35,084 bases of DNA from positions 17,380 through 52,463 of the forward strand of contig PLNQ01000082.1 in the NCBI GenBank assembly GCA_003141815.1, written 5' to 3'. This DNA comes from Acidimicrobiaceae bacterium. GTDB taxonomy: Bacteria; Actinomycetota; Acidimicrobiia; Acidimicrobiales; RAAP-2. How positions within the stretch are numbered: position 1 is the first letter of the stretch; every line of letters begins with the position of its first letter. Positions 25,472 through 33,403 of the stretch are shown here, piece by piece. The translations under genes and the position numbers were made by a program. Under the pieces are notes generated by a model. That model did no database searches. It was not told the DNA's origin and worked only from the letters and a program-made list of their open reading frames with translations.

Positions 25472-26322
25472 CGCTCACGCTCGTTCATCAGCGCGCTCGC
25501 TTCAAGGTAGTTCACCACGGGCCCGTCGCGACACAGCAGCAAAGGGCCGAGTTGACAGTGGCCACACCAGCCAAGCCCGCACTGCATGTTTCGTTCGAGC
25601 GACACCCAGACGGATGCGGGATCGACTCCGAGCTCTTCGAGCGCGCGCGCCGTAAAACGCATCATGATTTCGGGTCCGCACATGAGCACCCTGCAGTGAA
25701 GCGCGTCAAAGCCCGCGTTGGCGAGCAGCCTCGTCACGAGTCCGACGCGACCGCTCCATCCCGTTGCGGGGCGGTCGACGGTGCTGCGGACGACCGCGCC
25801 CGCTTCCTCCCACGCCGCAAGGTCGTCCAGAAAGACCAACTGGGCGGGCTCTCGCGCGCCCACTAACACGAACACTCGACCAGAGTCCTCGCGTCGAGCT
25901 GCGACCAGCTCCTCGATCGCTCCACGCAGTGGCGCGAGCCCAATACCGCCCGCGACGACGACAGTGTCGTACGAATTCGGTCTTCCCGTGATGCCCCAGT
26001 CAGTGCCGAAGGGCCCGCGCACTCCAGTGACGTCTCCGACGTCGCTCGAACACAGTGCGTGGGTCACCGCGCCAACATCACGCACCGTATGGCGAAGGGG
26101 ACCTGAATCATGTGGAGAGCTGCTGACCGAGATGGCGACTTCACCTACCCCGAGGGCGCTCAACATATTGAATTGACCCGATCGAAACGACAGCCGCTCA
26201 CCATCGAGCGGCTCGAGCAAGAGCGTGACCACGTCGTCGGTCTCTCGTCGTCGCTCCACGACACGGTACAGCACCGGAGTCAACTCAGAACTTGGAACAC
26301 GCCGTTCGGGTGCGCTAATCAC
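25468..26322 (-). CDS. FAD/NAD(P)-binding hydrogenase gamma subunit with [2Fe-2S] cluster
   Basis: A 284-residue diaphorase subunit of the ferredoxin-NADP reductase fold (sulfhydrogenase gamma type). FAD-binding: [28 protein letters not shown](P)-binding: [19 protein letters not shown] and [22 protein letters not shown]-terminal PyrK-like cluster ligands: [19 protein letters not shown]. It exchanges hydride with NAD(P)H for the hydrogenase. The start is GTG at 26322, overlapping the upstream cNMP-domain gene stop (GTGA); the longer frame to 26451 runs inside that gene and is rejected. Confidence 0.9.
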   Translation of the reverse strand: MISAPERRVPSSELTPVLYRVVERRRETDDVVTLLLEPLDGERLSFRSGQFNMLSALGVGEVAISVSSSPHDSGPLRHTVRDVGAVTHALCSSDVGDVTGVRGPFGTDWGITGRPNSYDTVVVAGGIGLAPLRGAIEELVAARREDSGRVFVLVGAREPAQLVFLDDLAAWEEAGAVVRSTVDRPATGWSGRVGLVTRLLANAGFDALHCRVLMCGPEIMMRFTARALEELGVDPASVWVSLERNMQCGLGWCGHCQLGPLLLCRDGPVVNYLEASALMNERER

Positions 26323-26780
26323 GTGGTCCTCCCGTAGAGGTCTAACAGTCGCATCCGAGTGGCCTGGAGGCGTTCTAAGAGGTCTTGGGTGACTCGTGAC
26401 AAGAGGGCGAAGCCGAGCGCCGGATCTTCGAGAGACTTGGCTCGTAGGCACGCGCCATCGATGGCGAGGGCGCCCACCGGCTGGAGCACACGCGCATCAA
26501 ACGTCCAACGATAGGGAGGCACAAGCCAACTCCAACCCACCACGTCCCCTGGCCCGACAGTCTCGATGACGATCGAACCGTGACCGGCTTGGTGCACCTG
26601 GATCGAAACGTGACCGCGACGCAGGAGATAAAACGTGTCGGCGCTCGCCCCCTCCACGCAGAGCATCGCGCCCGCCTCCAGAGACACGTTCTTGGCGCAC
26701 GCGGCCACCAACGCCAGGTGCTCTTCGTTCAAACCGACCGCAAAAGGGTGAGAGGCCACGAGTTCCTTCATTGATTTCAC
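26319..26780 (-). CDS. Stand-alone cyclic-nucleotide-binding domain protein
   Basis: A 153-residue cNMP-binding (Crp-like) beta-barrel without a helix-turn-helix. [50 protein letters not shown] is the barrel start, and [34 protein letters not shown] replaces the phosphate-binding cassette: the usual G-E-L-A-L-x-x-x-x-x-R-x-A is altered to G-D-V-V-G-W-S-W-L, so cyclic AMP binding is doubtful. The C-terminal helix ([17 protein letters not shown]) may dimerise. Single-domain proteins of this type occur in group 3b hydrogenase operons; the function is unknown, perhaps a regulatory or assembly subunit. GTG at 26780 overlaps the upstream stop (GTGA) with GGAG nearby; ATG at 26771 is the alternative. 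Confidence 0.75.
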   Translation of the reverse strand: MKSMKELVASHPFAVGLNEEHLALVAACAKNVSLEAGAMLCVEGASADTFYLLRRGHVSIQVHQAGHGSIVIETVGPGDVVGWSWLVPPYRWTFDARVLQPVGALAIDGACLRAKSLEDPALGFALLSRVTQDLLERLQATRMRLLDLYGRTT

Positions 26781-27985
26781 GAGCGACTCCGCACGCTTGG
26801 CGGCGACACCGCGATTGCACCATCGGAGCGAACGATGGCTGATGCCTCTTCGGTGATATCGATGCCCACGGGGCACCAGGCGATGCATCGACCGCAGCCG
26901 ACGCAGCCGGTCGTATCGAACTGATCCCACCACGACGAGAGCTTGTGGGTCATCCACTGGCGATAACGCGACTGCGTCGTCGGGCGCACGGCGCCGCCAT
27001 GAAGATACGAGTGATCGACACTGAAACATGATGACCACGTGCGCTGGCGAACCACCTCGTCGTCAAGATCCGTCGCGTCGCGGACGTCACTGCAAAAGCA
27101 AGTTGGGCACACCAGTGTGCAGTTGCCGCACGAAAGGCAGCGCTCGGCCACCTCGGCCCAACGCGGGTGCTCCAGATTCCTCGCGAGCGCACCCGCGAGG
27201 CCACTGACGTCGAGGTGTCGCACCATCCAAAGCCGCGCGCCCTCGAGCAGCGCGTCGCGCGCGGAGAGATCGTGCTTCGTCGCCCGGGCGGGCGCCACGC
27301 CTTCGAGCGCGGCGAGCGCACGTGCCGAACCGACGCGCGCCACAAAGCGGTGCCCGTCGTCGTCGTCCAACTCTGTCAGCGCGAGATCAAAGCCCCTCTC
27401 GATATTCGGACCAGTGCTCATGGAGTCACAAAAACACGTCGCCGCAGGACTCGAGCACTCCACGACGGCGACGAATGCGTTCTGGCGACGCTCGGCGTAT
27501 CGCGTGTCTCGGTGAGCCCCCTCGACGAACACTCGATCGAGCACTTCGAGGGCAGCTGCCTCGCACGGACGCGCCCCGACCACTGCGAGGGGCCGTCGCG
27601 CGTCGCGGATCTCGACCAACTGCACGTTGCCACCATCAACGCGCGCGCGCCACACTTCGTCGTGAGGCAGGAAGAATTCGGGCTTCCATCCGCTTGGGCC
27701 AACGGCCCAATCGAAGAGGCGATTGTCTTCACCGCGTACGAGTCGGTACGCGCCAGGCGCCTGCTCGTCGTGCACCCCCTTTGGAAGATCGGCGACCCCG
27801 CGCAACGCGCCAGGCACGATTGCTCCCGAGCGAACGACAGGCCCCTTCACCTCGTAACCGATCTCGGACAGCTTCGCGATCAAGAACGCAAGATCGTCGA
27901 CACTCAACACGACCACCGTGCCCACGCTGAGCGTCTCGGCCGCGGCGCGTCCGCCCGCATCGTTCGCGTCAAAGCTATCGATCAT
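26777..27985 (-). CDS. 4Fe-4S dicluster hydrogenase beta subunit (sulfhydrogenase/AsrA-like)
   Basis: A 402-residue subunit. The N-terminal two thirds has [23 protein letters not shown] and [17 protein letters not shown], as in anaerobic sulfite reductase A and sulfhydrogenase beta chains. The C-terminal third binds two [4Fe-4S] clusters: [16 protein letters not shown] and [18 protein letters not shown]. It mediates electron flow between the hydrogenase small subunit and the FAD subunit or external ferredoxin. The start is uncertain: ATG at 27985 has no clear Shine-Dalgarno, while a further frame reaches 28069. A short overlapping reading frame (27975-28001) with a good GGAGG precedes it. The stop overlaps the cNMP-domain gene. 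Confidence 0.88.
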   Translation of the reverse strand: MIDSFDANDAGGRAAAETLSVGTVVVLSVDDLAFLIAKLSEIGYEVKGPVVRSGAIVPGALRGVADLPKGVHDEQAPGAYRLVRGEDNRLFDWAVGPSGWKPEFFLPHDEVWRARVDGGNVQLVEIRDARRPLAVVGARPCEAAALEVLDRVFVEGAHRDTRYAERRQNAFVAVVECSSPAATCFCDSMSTGPNIERGFDLALTELDDDDGHRFVARVGSARALAALEGVAPARATKHDLSARDALLEGARLWMVRHLDVSGLAGALARNLEHPRWAEVAERCLSCGNCTLVCPTCFCSDVRDATDLDDEVVRQRTWSSCFSVDHSYLHGGAVRPTTQSRYRQWMTHKLSSWWDQFDTTGCVGCGRCIAWCPVGIDITEEASAIVRSDGAIAVSPPSVRSRS

Positions 27986-28087
27986 GACCACACTCGTGCA
28001 TCGCTGCCTCCAGTGAAGAAGGTTCGCGGTCGATGCGTAGAACATATTGGAGCGGGGGCCCTCCACCATGACCCGCGCTGCGCACGG

Positions 28088-30805
28088 TCACCCTCGTGGG
28101 CGCAGCGCTCGAAACAGCGGACCCGGGCCAAGGTGACGTGGAGCGAGGCGTGCCTTGCAGTCAACGATCAGCGCCCCTTCTGCCGTGATGATCACCGGGT
28201 TCAAGTCAAGTTCGACGAGTTCGGGAACTTCCTCGGCGACACGGGCGACTTGTTCGACGATGGCAATGAGCGCCCGTCGATCGACTGGCGGTGTGCCGCG
28301 AAATCCGTCTAGAAGGGGCGCAGCCCGCAAAGAGCTAACCATTGCCTCGGCCGCCCCGGGATCGAGCGGCGGAACCGCGAAGGCGCGGTCACCGAGCACG
28401 TCGGTCATAACGCCGCCAAGCCCGACCATCACGACCGGCCCGAAAACTGGATCAACAGTGAGTCCGACGATGGCCTCGACACCCGCCTGCGCCATCGGCT
28501 GAATGACAGCGCCACCCATCTGTTCTCCGAGCCGTGCCGCCATTTCTTCGTACGCGGCGCGAACCGCGCCCGCATTCGTGAGCGACGTCACGACGCCGCC
28601 GACGTCGGATTTGTGCACGAGATCACCCGAGCGAGCCTTGAGCGCGACCGGAAAGCCCAGGGACTCGCCCGTAGCAGCGGCCTCGTCGCCACTGAAGGCG
28701 GCGCGGGTCGGCAGGATAGGCAGCCCGCACGAACCGAGGAGGCGCGCCGCCTCGTCGAGCTCGAGCCAACGTCCTGAAGCGCTCTCGGCGAGTTGGGCTC
28801 GCACGATCTCTCGAACAACCGAGGCCTCTTCGATTGCGCCGAGCGGGTCCGTTGAGGACTTCGGACGGCTACGCCATTCCGCATAACGACAGACGTGAGC
28901 GAGCGCGGAGGCCGCGCGCTCGGGTGTGGGAATCTCGGCGATCCCGCGGACTTCGCGCCCTAAACCGGGCGTACTGCCGAGCACGCACACGACGATCGGC
29001 TTGTCATGGCGCAACGCGACCGCCGCGACCGCCGCTCGAGCGTCGTCGCTTGACAGTGCTAATACGTCAGTCACCACCACGATTACCGAATCGATCGCCG
29101 CGTCGGCCACAACGATGTCGAGAGCTTGCTCCAATGTCTCAGACGTTCCGTCAGCGGTCAAGTCCACGGGATTAGAGGTTGCGGCGGCATCGACGAGACG
29201 ACCGTGGAGCGCAGACCTCGTCTCTTCGGCGAGCTCAGTGACGACCAGGCCATCGGCCTCACACGCGTCGGCAGCAAGAATAAGCGGTCCACCGGAGTTT
29301 CCCACCAGCGCGACGCGTCGACCAGCCGGTAGAGGTGCTCCGAGCAAGAGCGCCGAGACGTCAAGAAGCTCCTCAAGACGATCGACCTTGATCACGCCAG
29401 CAGCTCGCAATAGAGCATCGACGATCACCTCGGGGGTCGCGGCAGCTGCGGTGTGCGAGCGCGCGCCCCGTGCGCCAGCGATGCTTCTGCCCGCCTTCAG
29501 GGCGACGATCGGCTTCCGCTCGCCGACCCGTCGAGCGATGCGGGCGAATTTGCGCGGGTTGCCGAGGGACTCCAGGTACAAGGCGATCACCGAGGTCCGC
29601 TCGTCGCGTTCGAGAAAGCAAAGCAAGTCATTCGAACTCACATCGAGCTTGTTGCCCACTGAAACGAAGCTCGAAACTCCCACACCCGCCGCGCTTGCCT
29701 GCTCTGCGAGGACGATGCCGACTGCTCCGGACTGCGAGATCAACGCGAGGCGACCCGGAAGGGGGTGGAGACCAGTGAAGGTTGCGTTCAGTCGAACGTC
29801 GGGATCAGTGTTCACAAGACCGAGGCAGTTTGGCCCGACGATGCGCATGCCGTGCTCGCGTGCCATCGAGAGCAGCTCGGCTTCGACCTCGGCCCCCGCT
29901 CGCCCGGTCTCGGCGAACCCGGCGGTAATGACCGTGACGGCGCGCACGCCGTTCAGCGCGGCCTCTTCGAGAACCTTCGACACGATCGCGGCGGGCACGG
30001 CGACAATCGCCAGATCGACGCGCTCGGGCACCGATGAGAGGTCCGGGTACGCCGGAACTCCACAGATCGAGTCGGCTTTAGGGTTTACGGGATACACGGT
30101 GCCTGCCACGTCGCCCGCGAGAAGAGACCGAACTACCTCGTGGCCCGCACTGCCCGGCCGACGCCCCGCTCCCACCACGGCGATAACGCGCGGACGCAAA
30201 ACCGCCGCCATGCTCGTCGCCTCGGCGATGGCTTCTCTTTCTTCACACGTCGCGATGTACTCGGCCGTGGGATGAAGATCGATATCGAACGTGGCGACGT
30301 CACCTACGGTGAACGAGTCCATCCGCAAACCAAGTGCGCGAAAGACACCGACCATCTCCTGGTTATTCGCCGTCACCTCGGCGCAAAAGCGCTCTATACC
30401 TTGTGACCGCGCGTAGGCGGCGAGACTCTCGAAGAGCAATGTGGCGACACCCTGGTGACGGTAGAGCTCCACCACGTCGCAGACAATCTCGGCGGAAGGA
30501 TCTTCGGTGTTCGCACGTTCGTACGTCGCGACGCCGATGACTTCATCTTCAGCGATCGCGACGAAAGCCATGTGCGAGGAATAGTCCGCCGTTGAAACCT
30601 TCTCAGCCGCTTCTTTCACTGTGTCGGAGATGAGGACGAAGTGGGGAGCGAGGATGTCGCCAAATTTTGCGATCAGTGGCGCGTCACTCGAACGAATTGG
30701 GCGGATCAGCACCGATGCGCCACTGGTCAGCAACCCGTCGAATGCCCAGGCCTGCGGATAGATGCGCCCCACTCGCATCTCCTCACCAATGTCGCTCTGT
30801 ACCAC
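28088..30805 (-). CDS. GNAT acetyltransferase fused to ADP-forming acetyl/acyl-CoA synthetase
   Basis: A 905-residue fusion. Residues about 30-175 are GNAT-like (VLIRPIRSSDAPLI, VVELYRHQGVATLLFESLAAYARSQG, with the Q/R-x-x-G-x-A acetyl-CoA loop as RHQGVA). Residues about 195-640 are the CoA-ligase part: VIAVVGAGRRPGSAGHEVV, RIVGPNCLGLVN, ISQSGAVG and GARSHTAAAATPEVI with the phosphorylatable His. Residues about 660-895 form an ATP-grasp domain with VALKARSGDLVHKSDVGGVV, containing the second catalytic His, and ELDLNPVI. Both catalytic His are present, unlike in Pat-type acetyltransferases where the ligase part is inactive. So ATP-forming acetate production from acetyl-CoA is plausible. GTG start; alternative ATG at 30778. 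First gene of the hydrogenase operon. Confidence 0.87.
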   Translation of the reverse strand: MVQSDIGEEMRVGRIYPQAWAFDGLLTSGASVLIRPIRSSDAPLIAKFGDILAPHFVLISDTVKEAAEKVSTADYSSHMAFVAIAEDEVIGVATYERANTEDPSAEIVCDVVELYRHQGVATLLFESLAAYARSQGIERFCAEVTANNQEMVGVFRALGLRMDSFTVGDVATFDIDLHPTAEYIATCEEREAIAEATSMAAVLRPRVIAVVGAGRRPGSAGHEVVRSLLAGDVAGTVYPVNPKADSICGVPAYPDLSSVPERVDLAIVAVPAAIVSKVLEEAALNGVRAVTVITAGFAETGRAGAEVEAELLSMAREHGMRIVGPNCLGLVNTDPDVRLNATFTGLHPLPGRLALISQSGAVGIVLAEQASAAGVGVSSFVSVGNKLDVSSNDLLCFLERDERTSVIALYLESLGNPRKFARIARRVGERKPIVALKAGRSIAGARGARSHTAAAATPEVIVDALLRAAGVIKVDRLEELLDVSALLLGAPLPAGRRVALVGNSGGPLILAADACEADGLVVTELAEETRSALHGRLVDAAATSNPVDLTADGTSETLEQALDIVVADAAIDSVIVVVTDVLALSSDDARAAVAAVALRHDKPIVVCVLGSTPGLGREVRGIAEIPTPERAASALAHVCRYAEWRSRPKSSTDPLGAIEEASVVREIVRAQLAESASGRWLELDEAARLLGSCGLPILPTRAAFSGDEAAATGESLGFPVALKARSGDLVHKSDVGGVVTSLTNAGAVRAAYEEMAARLGEQMGGAVIQPMAQAGVEAIVGLTVDPVFGPVVMVGLGGVMTDVLGDRAFAVPPLDPGAAEAMVSSLRAAPLLDGFRGTPPVDRRALIAIVEQVARVAEEVPELVELDLNPVIITAEGALIVDCKARLAPRHLGPGPLFRALRPRG

Positions 30806-30858
30806 CGCTCCACCTCACGCTTCACCCAATGATGTCCGTGTGCAGCGAACGATTGATA

Positions 30859-30872
30859 GGGACAAAAGGCCC
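30859..30872 (+). promoter_or_regulatory. DosR-like box in divergent promoter (PFK side)
   Basis: TA-GGGAC-AAAA-GGCCC, 102 nt before the phosphofructokinase ATG and 53 nt from the start of the divergent GNAT-synthetase gene. The half-sites are a full match to GGGAC-N4-GKCCC. Confidence 0.65.
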
Positions 30873-30905
30873 CAATTCTCTCTATGCGCGTCGGCGCCCG
30901 GATAC

Positions 30906-30919
30906 GGGACCTTTGTCTC
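30906..30919 (-). promoter_or_regulatory. DosR-like box in divergent promoter (hydrogenase operon side)
   Basis: GGGAC-CTTT-GTCTC-TA, one right-half mismatch, 100 nt from the GTG start of the GNAT-synthetase gene and 55 nt from the phosphofructokinase start. The 30806-30974 intergenic region thus holds two boxes, probably one for each direction. Confidence 0.6.
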
Positions 30920-30974
30920 TAGAGAATGCCCACCGCGCACGGTCACACTGGAGACGGTCGTTGAAAGGGGAGCT

Positions 30975-31958
30975 ATGCGTATTGGATTACTCACTGGTGG
31001 GGGTGACTGCCCGGGACTCAATGCCGCTATCCGGGCCGTCGTCAAATGTGGCTCGAATAACGGTGACGAAATCATCGGCTTCCAGCACGGCTGGCGCGGC
31101 GTAGCTGAAGACGAGTGCGCAACGCTGACGGTGGCCGATACGAAGGGCCTCCTGCAGTCCGGCGGAACGATTCTGCGCACCGCCCTCTACCACCCTGATG
31201 TTCACGAAGGCGGCACCGAGGCCGTACTGGCAACCTTTGTGCGCGAGCGCCTCGACGCGTTCGTGGTCATCGGCGGTGACGGCACGCTCGGCGCAGCCCT
31301 CAAGCTCGCCGGCCTCGGCGTGCCGATTGTCGGAGTCGCGAAGACGATCGACAATGACGTATCGGGGACTCAGCGCTGCATTGGGTTCGATACGGCGGTG
31401 GCAACTGCAGCCGAAGCAATAGACCGGGTCCAAACCACTGGCGAAAGTCATGACCGTTTGATGGTCGTCGAAGTCATGGGGCGAACGTCGGGGTGGCTCG
31501 CCGTGTGTGCAGGGATAGCTGCCGGAGCCGACGCACTGTGTCTTCCAGAGGAGCCGGTCGACCTTGACGAGCTCGCAAAGGCGATACGGCGACGCCACGA
31601 CGCGGGATCGACTTCATCGGTCGTCGTCGTCGCCGAAGGGGCACTGCGTGATCAGCTAAAGCAGGGATTGGCGGGAATGTGCATCGAGAACGGTCTCGCC
31701 GAACGCACTGGCTTCGAGACTCGGCTCACCGTACTTGGGCACATCCAACGTGGTGGTCCGCCCATTGCCTCGGACCGACTCCTCGCGTCGAACTGCGCGA
31801 TCGCGGCGATGCACGCAGTCCACTCGGGAGCGTTCACCACGCTCGTGTGCGCCAGTGACGTCACGACCGATCTCGTACCGCTCAACGTCGTTTCTCGGGG
31901 CCCGCGACCTGTTCCCCCGGCGCTCCTCGCCGTCGCCCGCGAGCTCATAGTGCACTGA
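30975..31958 (+). CDS. pfkA: 6-phosphofructokinase, actinobacterial group III, probably ATP-dependent
   Basis: A 327-residue glycolytic kinase. MRIGLLTGGGDCPGLNAAIRAVV opens the first Rossmann part. IGGDGTLGAALKLA is the nucleotide loop, VAKTIDNDVSGTQRCIGFDTAV carries the catalytic Asp (T-I-D-N-D), and VEVMGRTSGWLA is typical. The base equivalent to E. coli Gly104 is Gly (GGDG) while position 124 is Lys (AKTIDND). In known families Asp104 with Lys124 means pyrophosphate use; Gly104 with Lys124 is the pattern reported for ATP-dependent actinobacterial enzymes. ATG at 30975 follows GAAAGGGGAG. A DosR-like box lies 102 nt upstream. Confidence 0.9.
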   Translation: MRIGLLTGGGDCPGLNAAIRAVVKCGSNNGDEIIGFQHGWRGVAEDECATLTVADTKGLLQSGGTILRTALYHPDVHEGGTEAVLATFVRERLDAFVVIGGDGTLGAALKLAGLGVPIVGVAKTIDNDVSGTQRCIGFDTAVATAAEAIDRVQTTGESHDRLMVVEVMGRTSGWLAVCAGIAAGADALCLPEEPVDLDELAKAIRRRHDAGSTSSVVVVAEGALRDQLKQGLAGMCIENGLAERTGFETRLTVLGHIQRGGPPIASDRLLASNCAIAAMHAVHSGAFTTLVCASDVTTDLVPLNVVSRGPRPVPPALLAVARELIVH

Positions 31959-32082
31959 GATTCGCGCAGTTTCGTCAATGGCGGAGGCACTGCGTCGCGA
32001 TCACACGTGACGTACGATCTGACACAAAGAGAAGTTCCGCGCCACGTGATCGACCCCAGTTCGGGAGGCGAAGGTTCGTGTC

Positions 32083-33096
32083 CTATCGGTCGCGGGCGAC
32101 GTACCCCGGCACCGCATCGAGTCGACTGAGGAGATCTTCGGTCCGCAGCAGGCCGCCTTGGGTCCCAAATTGTCGCGACACTGCCGCTGCGTTCACTGGT
32201 GGCCAGCGGAGAGCTTCTCGCAGCGACATCCCCCTAATGAGAGCCGCGACCATCGTCGCGGCGAACGCATCGCCCGCCCCCGTCGTATCGAGCGGAGGAT
32301 CCGGTTCGGAGAAATCCTCGATGGAAAGACGCTCGTCCTCATTGGCGGCGACTGCTCCGCCACTTTCGTCGAACACGACGACGTTTCGAGGTCCAAGTTT
32401 CATGAGGGCATCGAGCGTCTGGTCGACATCGCTGCGTGGCACGCCCGTGATCTCCTCGGCGGCCGCGCGGCTGCAGATGAGAACCTCTGCCCTTGCGTAA
32501 ATGCGACGTAGCCGTTCGGTACCCGCCTCAACCTGGAAGGTGCCTGGTTGAAAAGCCAGTCGCACGTTCGGGTGTGCGTCTAACCAGTCAGCGAGATCAT
32601 CTTGATACGTGAGTGCATCGGGGCCCAGCGAGTTGATGTAGAGCCATGCCGGTACTTCGTGGTCCCTGAACCCCTTCCAGTGGTAGTTGAACTCGGCATG
32701 CCGTACGAGAATCGTTCGTTCGCTGCCAAAGGAGAGGACGAAGTTCCGTACCGTGTGGCTGGGCGAATCGACGTGCACAAGGTCAGTACGAACGGACTCA
32801 CCGCGCATCGCCGCCAGGATGTCGAGCCCCATTTGATCGTGGGCCAGGTAACTCGCGAGACCCACGCGAAGTCCGAGTCGCGACATCGCCACAGCAGCGT
32901 TGGCGGCACTTCCTCCCGCGCTCGGAGAAGAGTCATCCCCAACAACCAGTTTTGTGCCGAGCGGAATCTCGAGCCAGCGCCCCTCGTCCTCGGCGCGCAC
33001 TCGCACGGGCCCATCGGGTAGACGAATGAACTCATCAGTCACGACATCACCCAGGCTGACCACGTCAAAGTTTTGAGCCCCCGTTACGAATCCCAC
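32083..33096 (-). CDS. PfkB-family carbohydrate kinase
   Basis: A 337-residue ribokinase-fold sugar kinase. PSAGGSAANAAVAMSRLGLRVGLAS is the substrate-side motif, and DTTGAGDAFAATMVAALIRGM is the PfkB signature 2 with the catalytic Asp. Adenosine, ribose, fructose and fructose-6-phosphate kinases share this fold; the substrate cannot be read. The DosR-regulon PfkB of M. tuberculosis (Rv2029c) is a parallel. GTG start at 33096 with only a weak GGGG upstream. It is convergent with phosphofructokinase (125 bp apart) and divergent from GAPDH; the box at 33315 is 219 nt from its start and is better assigned to GAPDH. Confidence 0.85.
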   Translation of the reverse strand: MGFVTGAQNFDVVSLGDVVTDEFIRLPDGPVRVRAEDEGRWLEIPLGTKLVVGDDSSPSAGGSAANAAVAMSRLGLRVGLASYLAHDQMGLDILAAMRGESVRTDLVHVDSPSHTVRNFVLSFGSERTILVRHAEFNYHWKGFRDHEVPAWLYINSLGPDALTYQDDLADWLDAHPNVRLAFQPGTFQVEAGTERLRRIYARAEVLICSRAAAEEITGVPRSDVDQTLDALMKLGPRNVVVFDESGGAVAANEDERLSIEDFSEPDPPLDTTGAGDAFAATMVAALIRGMSLREALRWPPVNAAAVSRQFGTQGGLLRTEDLLSRLDAVPGYVARDR

Positions 33097-33314
33097 GCTG
33101 ATCCCCCACTTCTAGGTCGCAACTCCTGGACCCGCGTTCGCAACGGGTCGCGATCGCGTAGATCGGCAATGCGACGGGGCGTGGAATACGGGGTCATCGA
33201 TTTCACTCTACGGCCTAGTCAGTACAAAATCATTTTCTCCACCGCGAATGAAGCACCGCGAGATTGCATCGAGGATTGACTCGAACATCGCGTCGTCGGC
33301 GCTACGACATCAAT
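33097..33314. other. Divergent intergenic region (PfkB kinase / GAPDH)
   Basis: No gene recognised here. The minus-strand promoter for the PfkB kinase should lie within it, but I could not place a clear -10/-35 pair or a good box in the right position for that gene. Confidence 0.4.
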
Positions 33315-33328
33315 GTGACGTTTGGCCC
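33315..33328 (+). promoter_or_regulatory. DosR-like box upstream of GAPDH
   Basis: GTGAC-GTTT-GGCCC followed by TA, one left-half mismatch, 75 nt before the GAPDH ATG. It resembles the 7801 and 3039 sites, which share GGCCCTA. Confidence 0.55.
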
Positions 33329-33403
33329 TACCGTCGTTCGCGGCCAGGCTGAGACAATGTGACGCACGACGCGAACGATTCACGTGCAACGAAGGAGCTT
33401 CGA

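Noticed and set aside
28926..30275. Long plus-strand open frame of 449 codons, Ser/Thr/Arg-rich
   Set aside because: It is antisense to the GNAT-acyl-CoA synthetase and its composition is that of a shadow frame.
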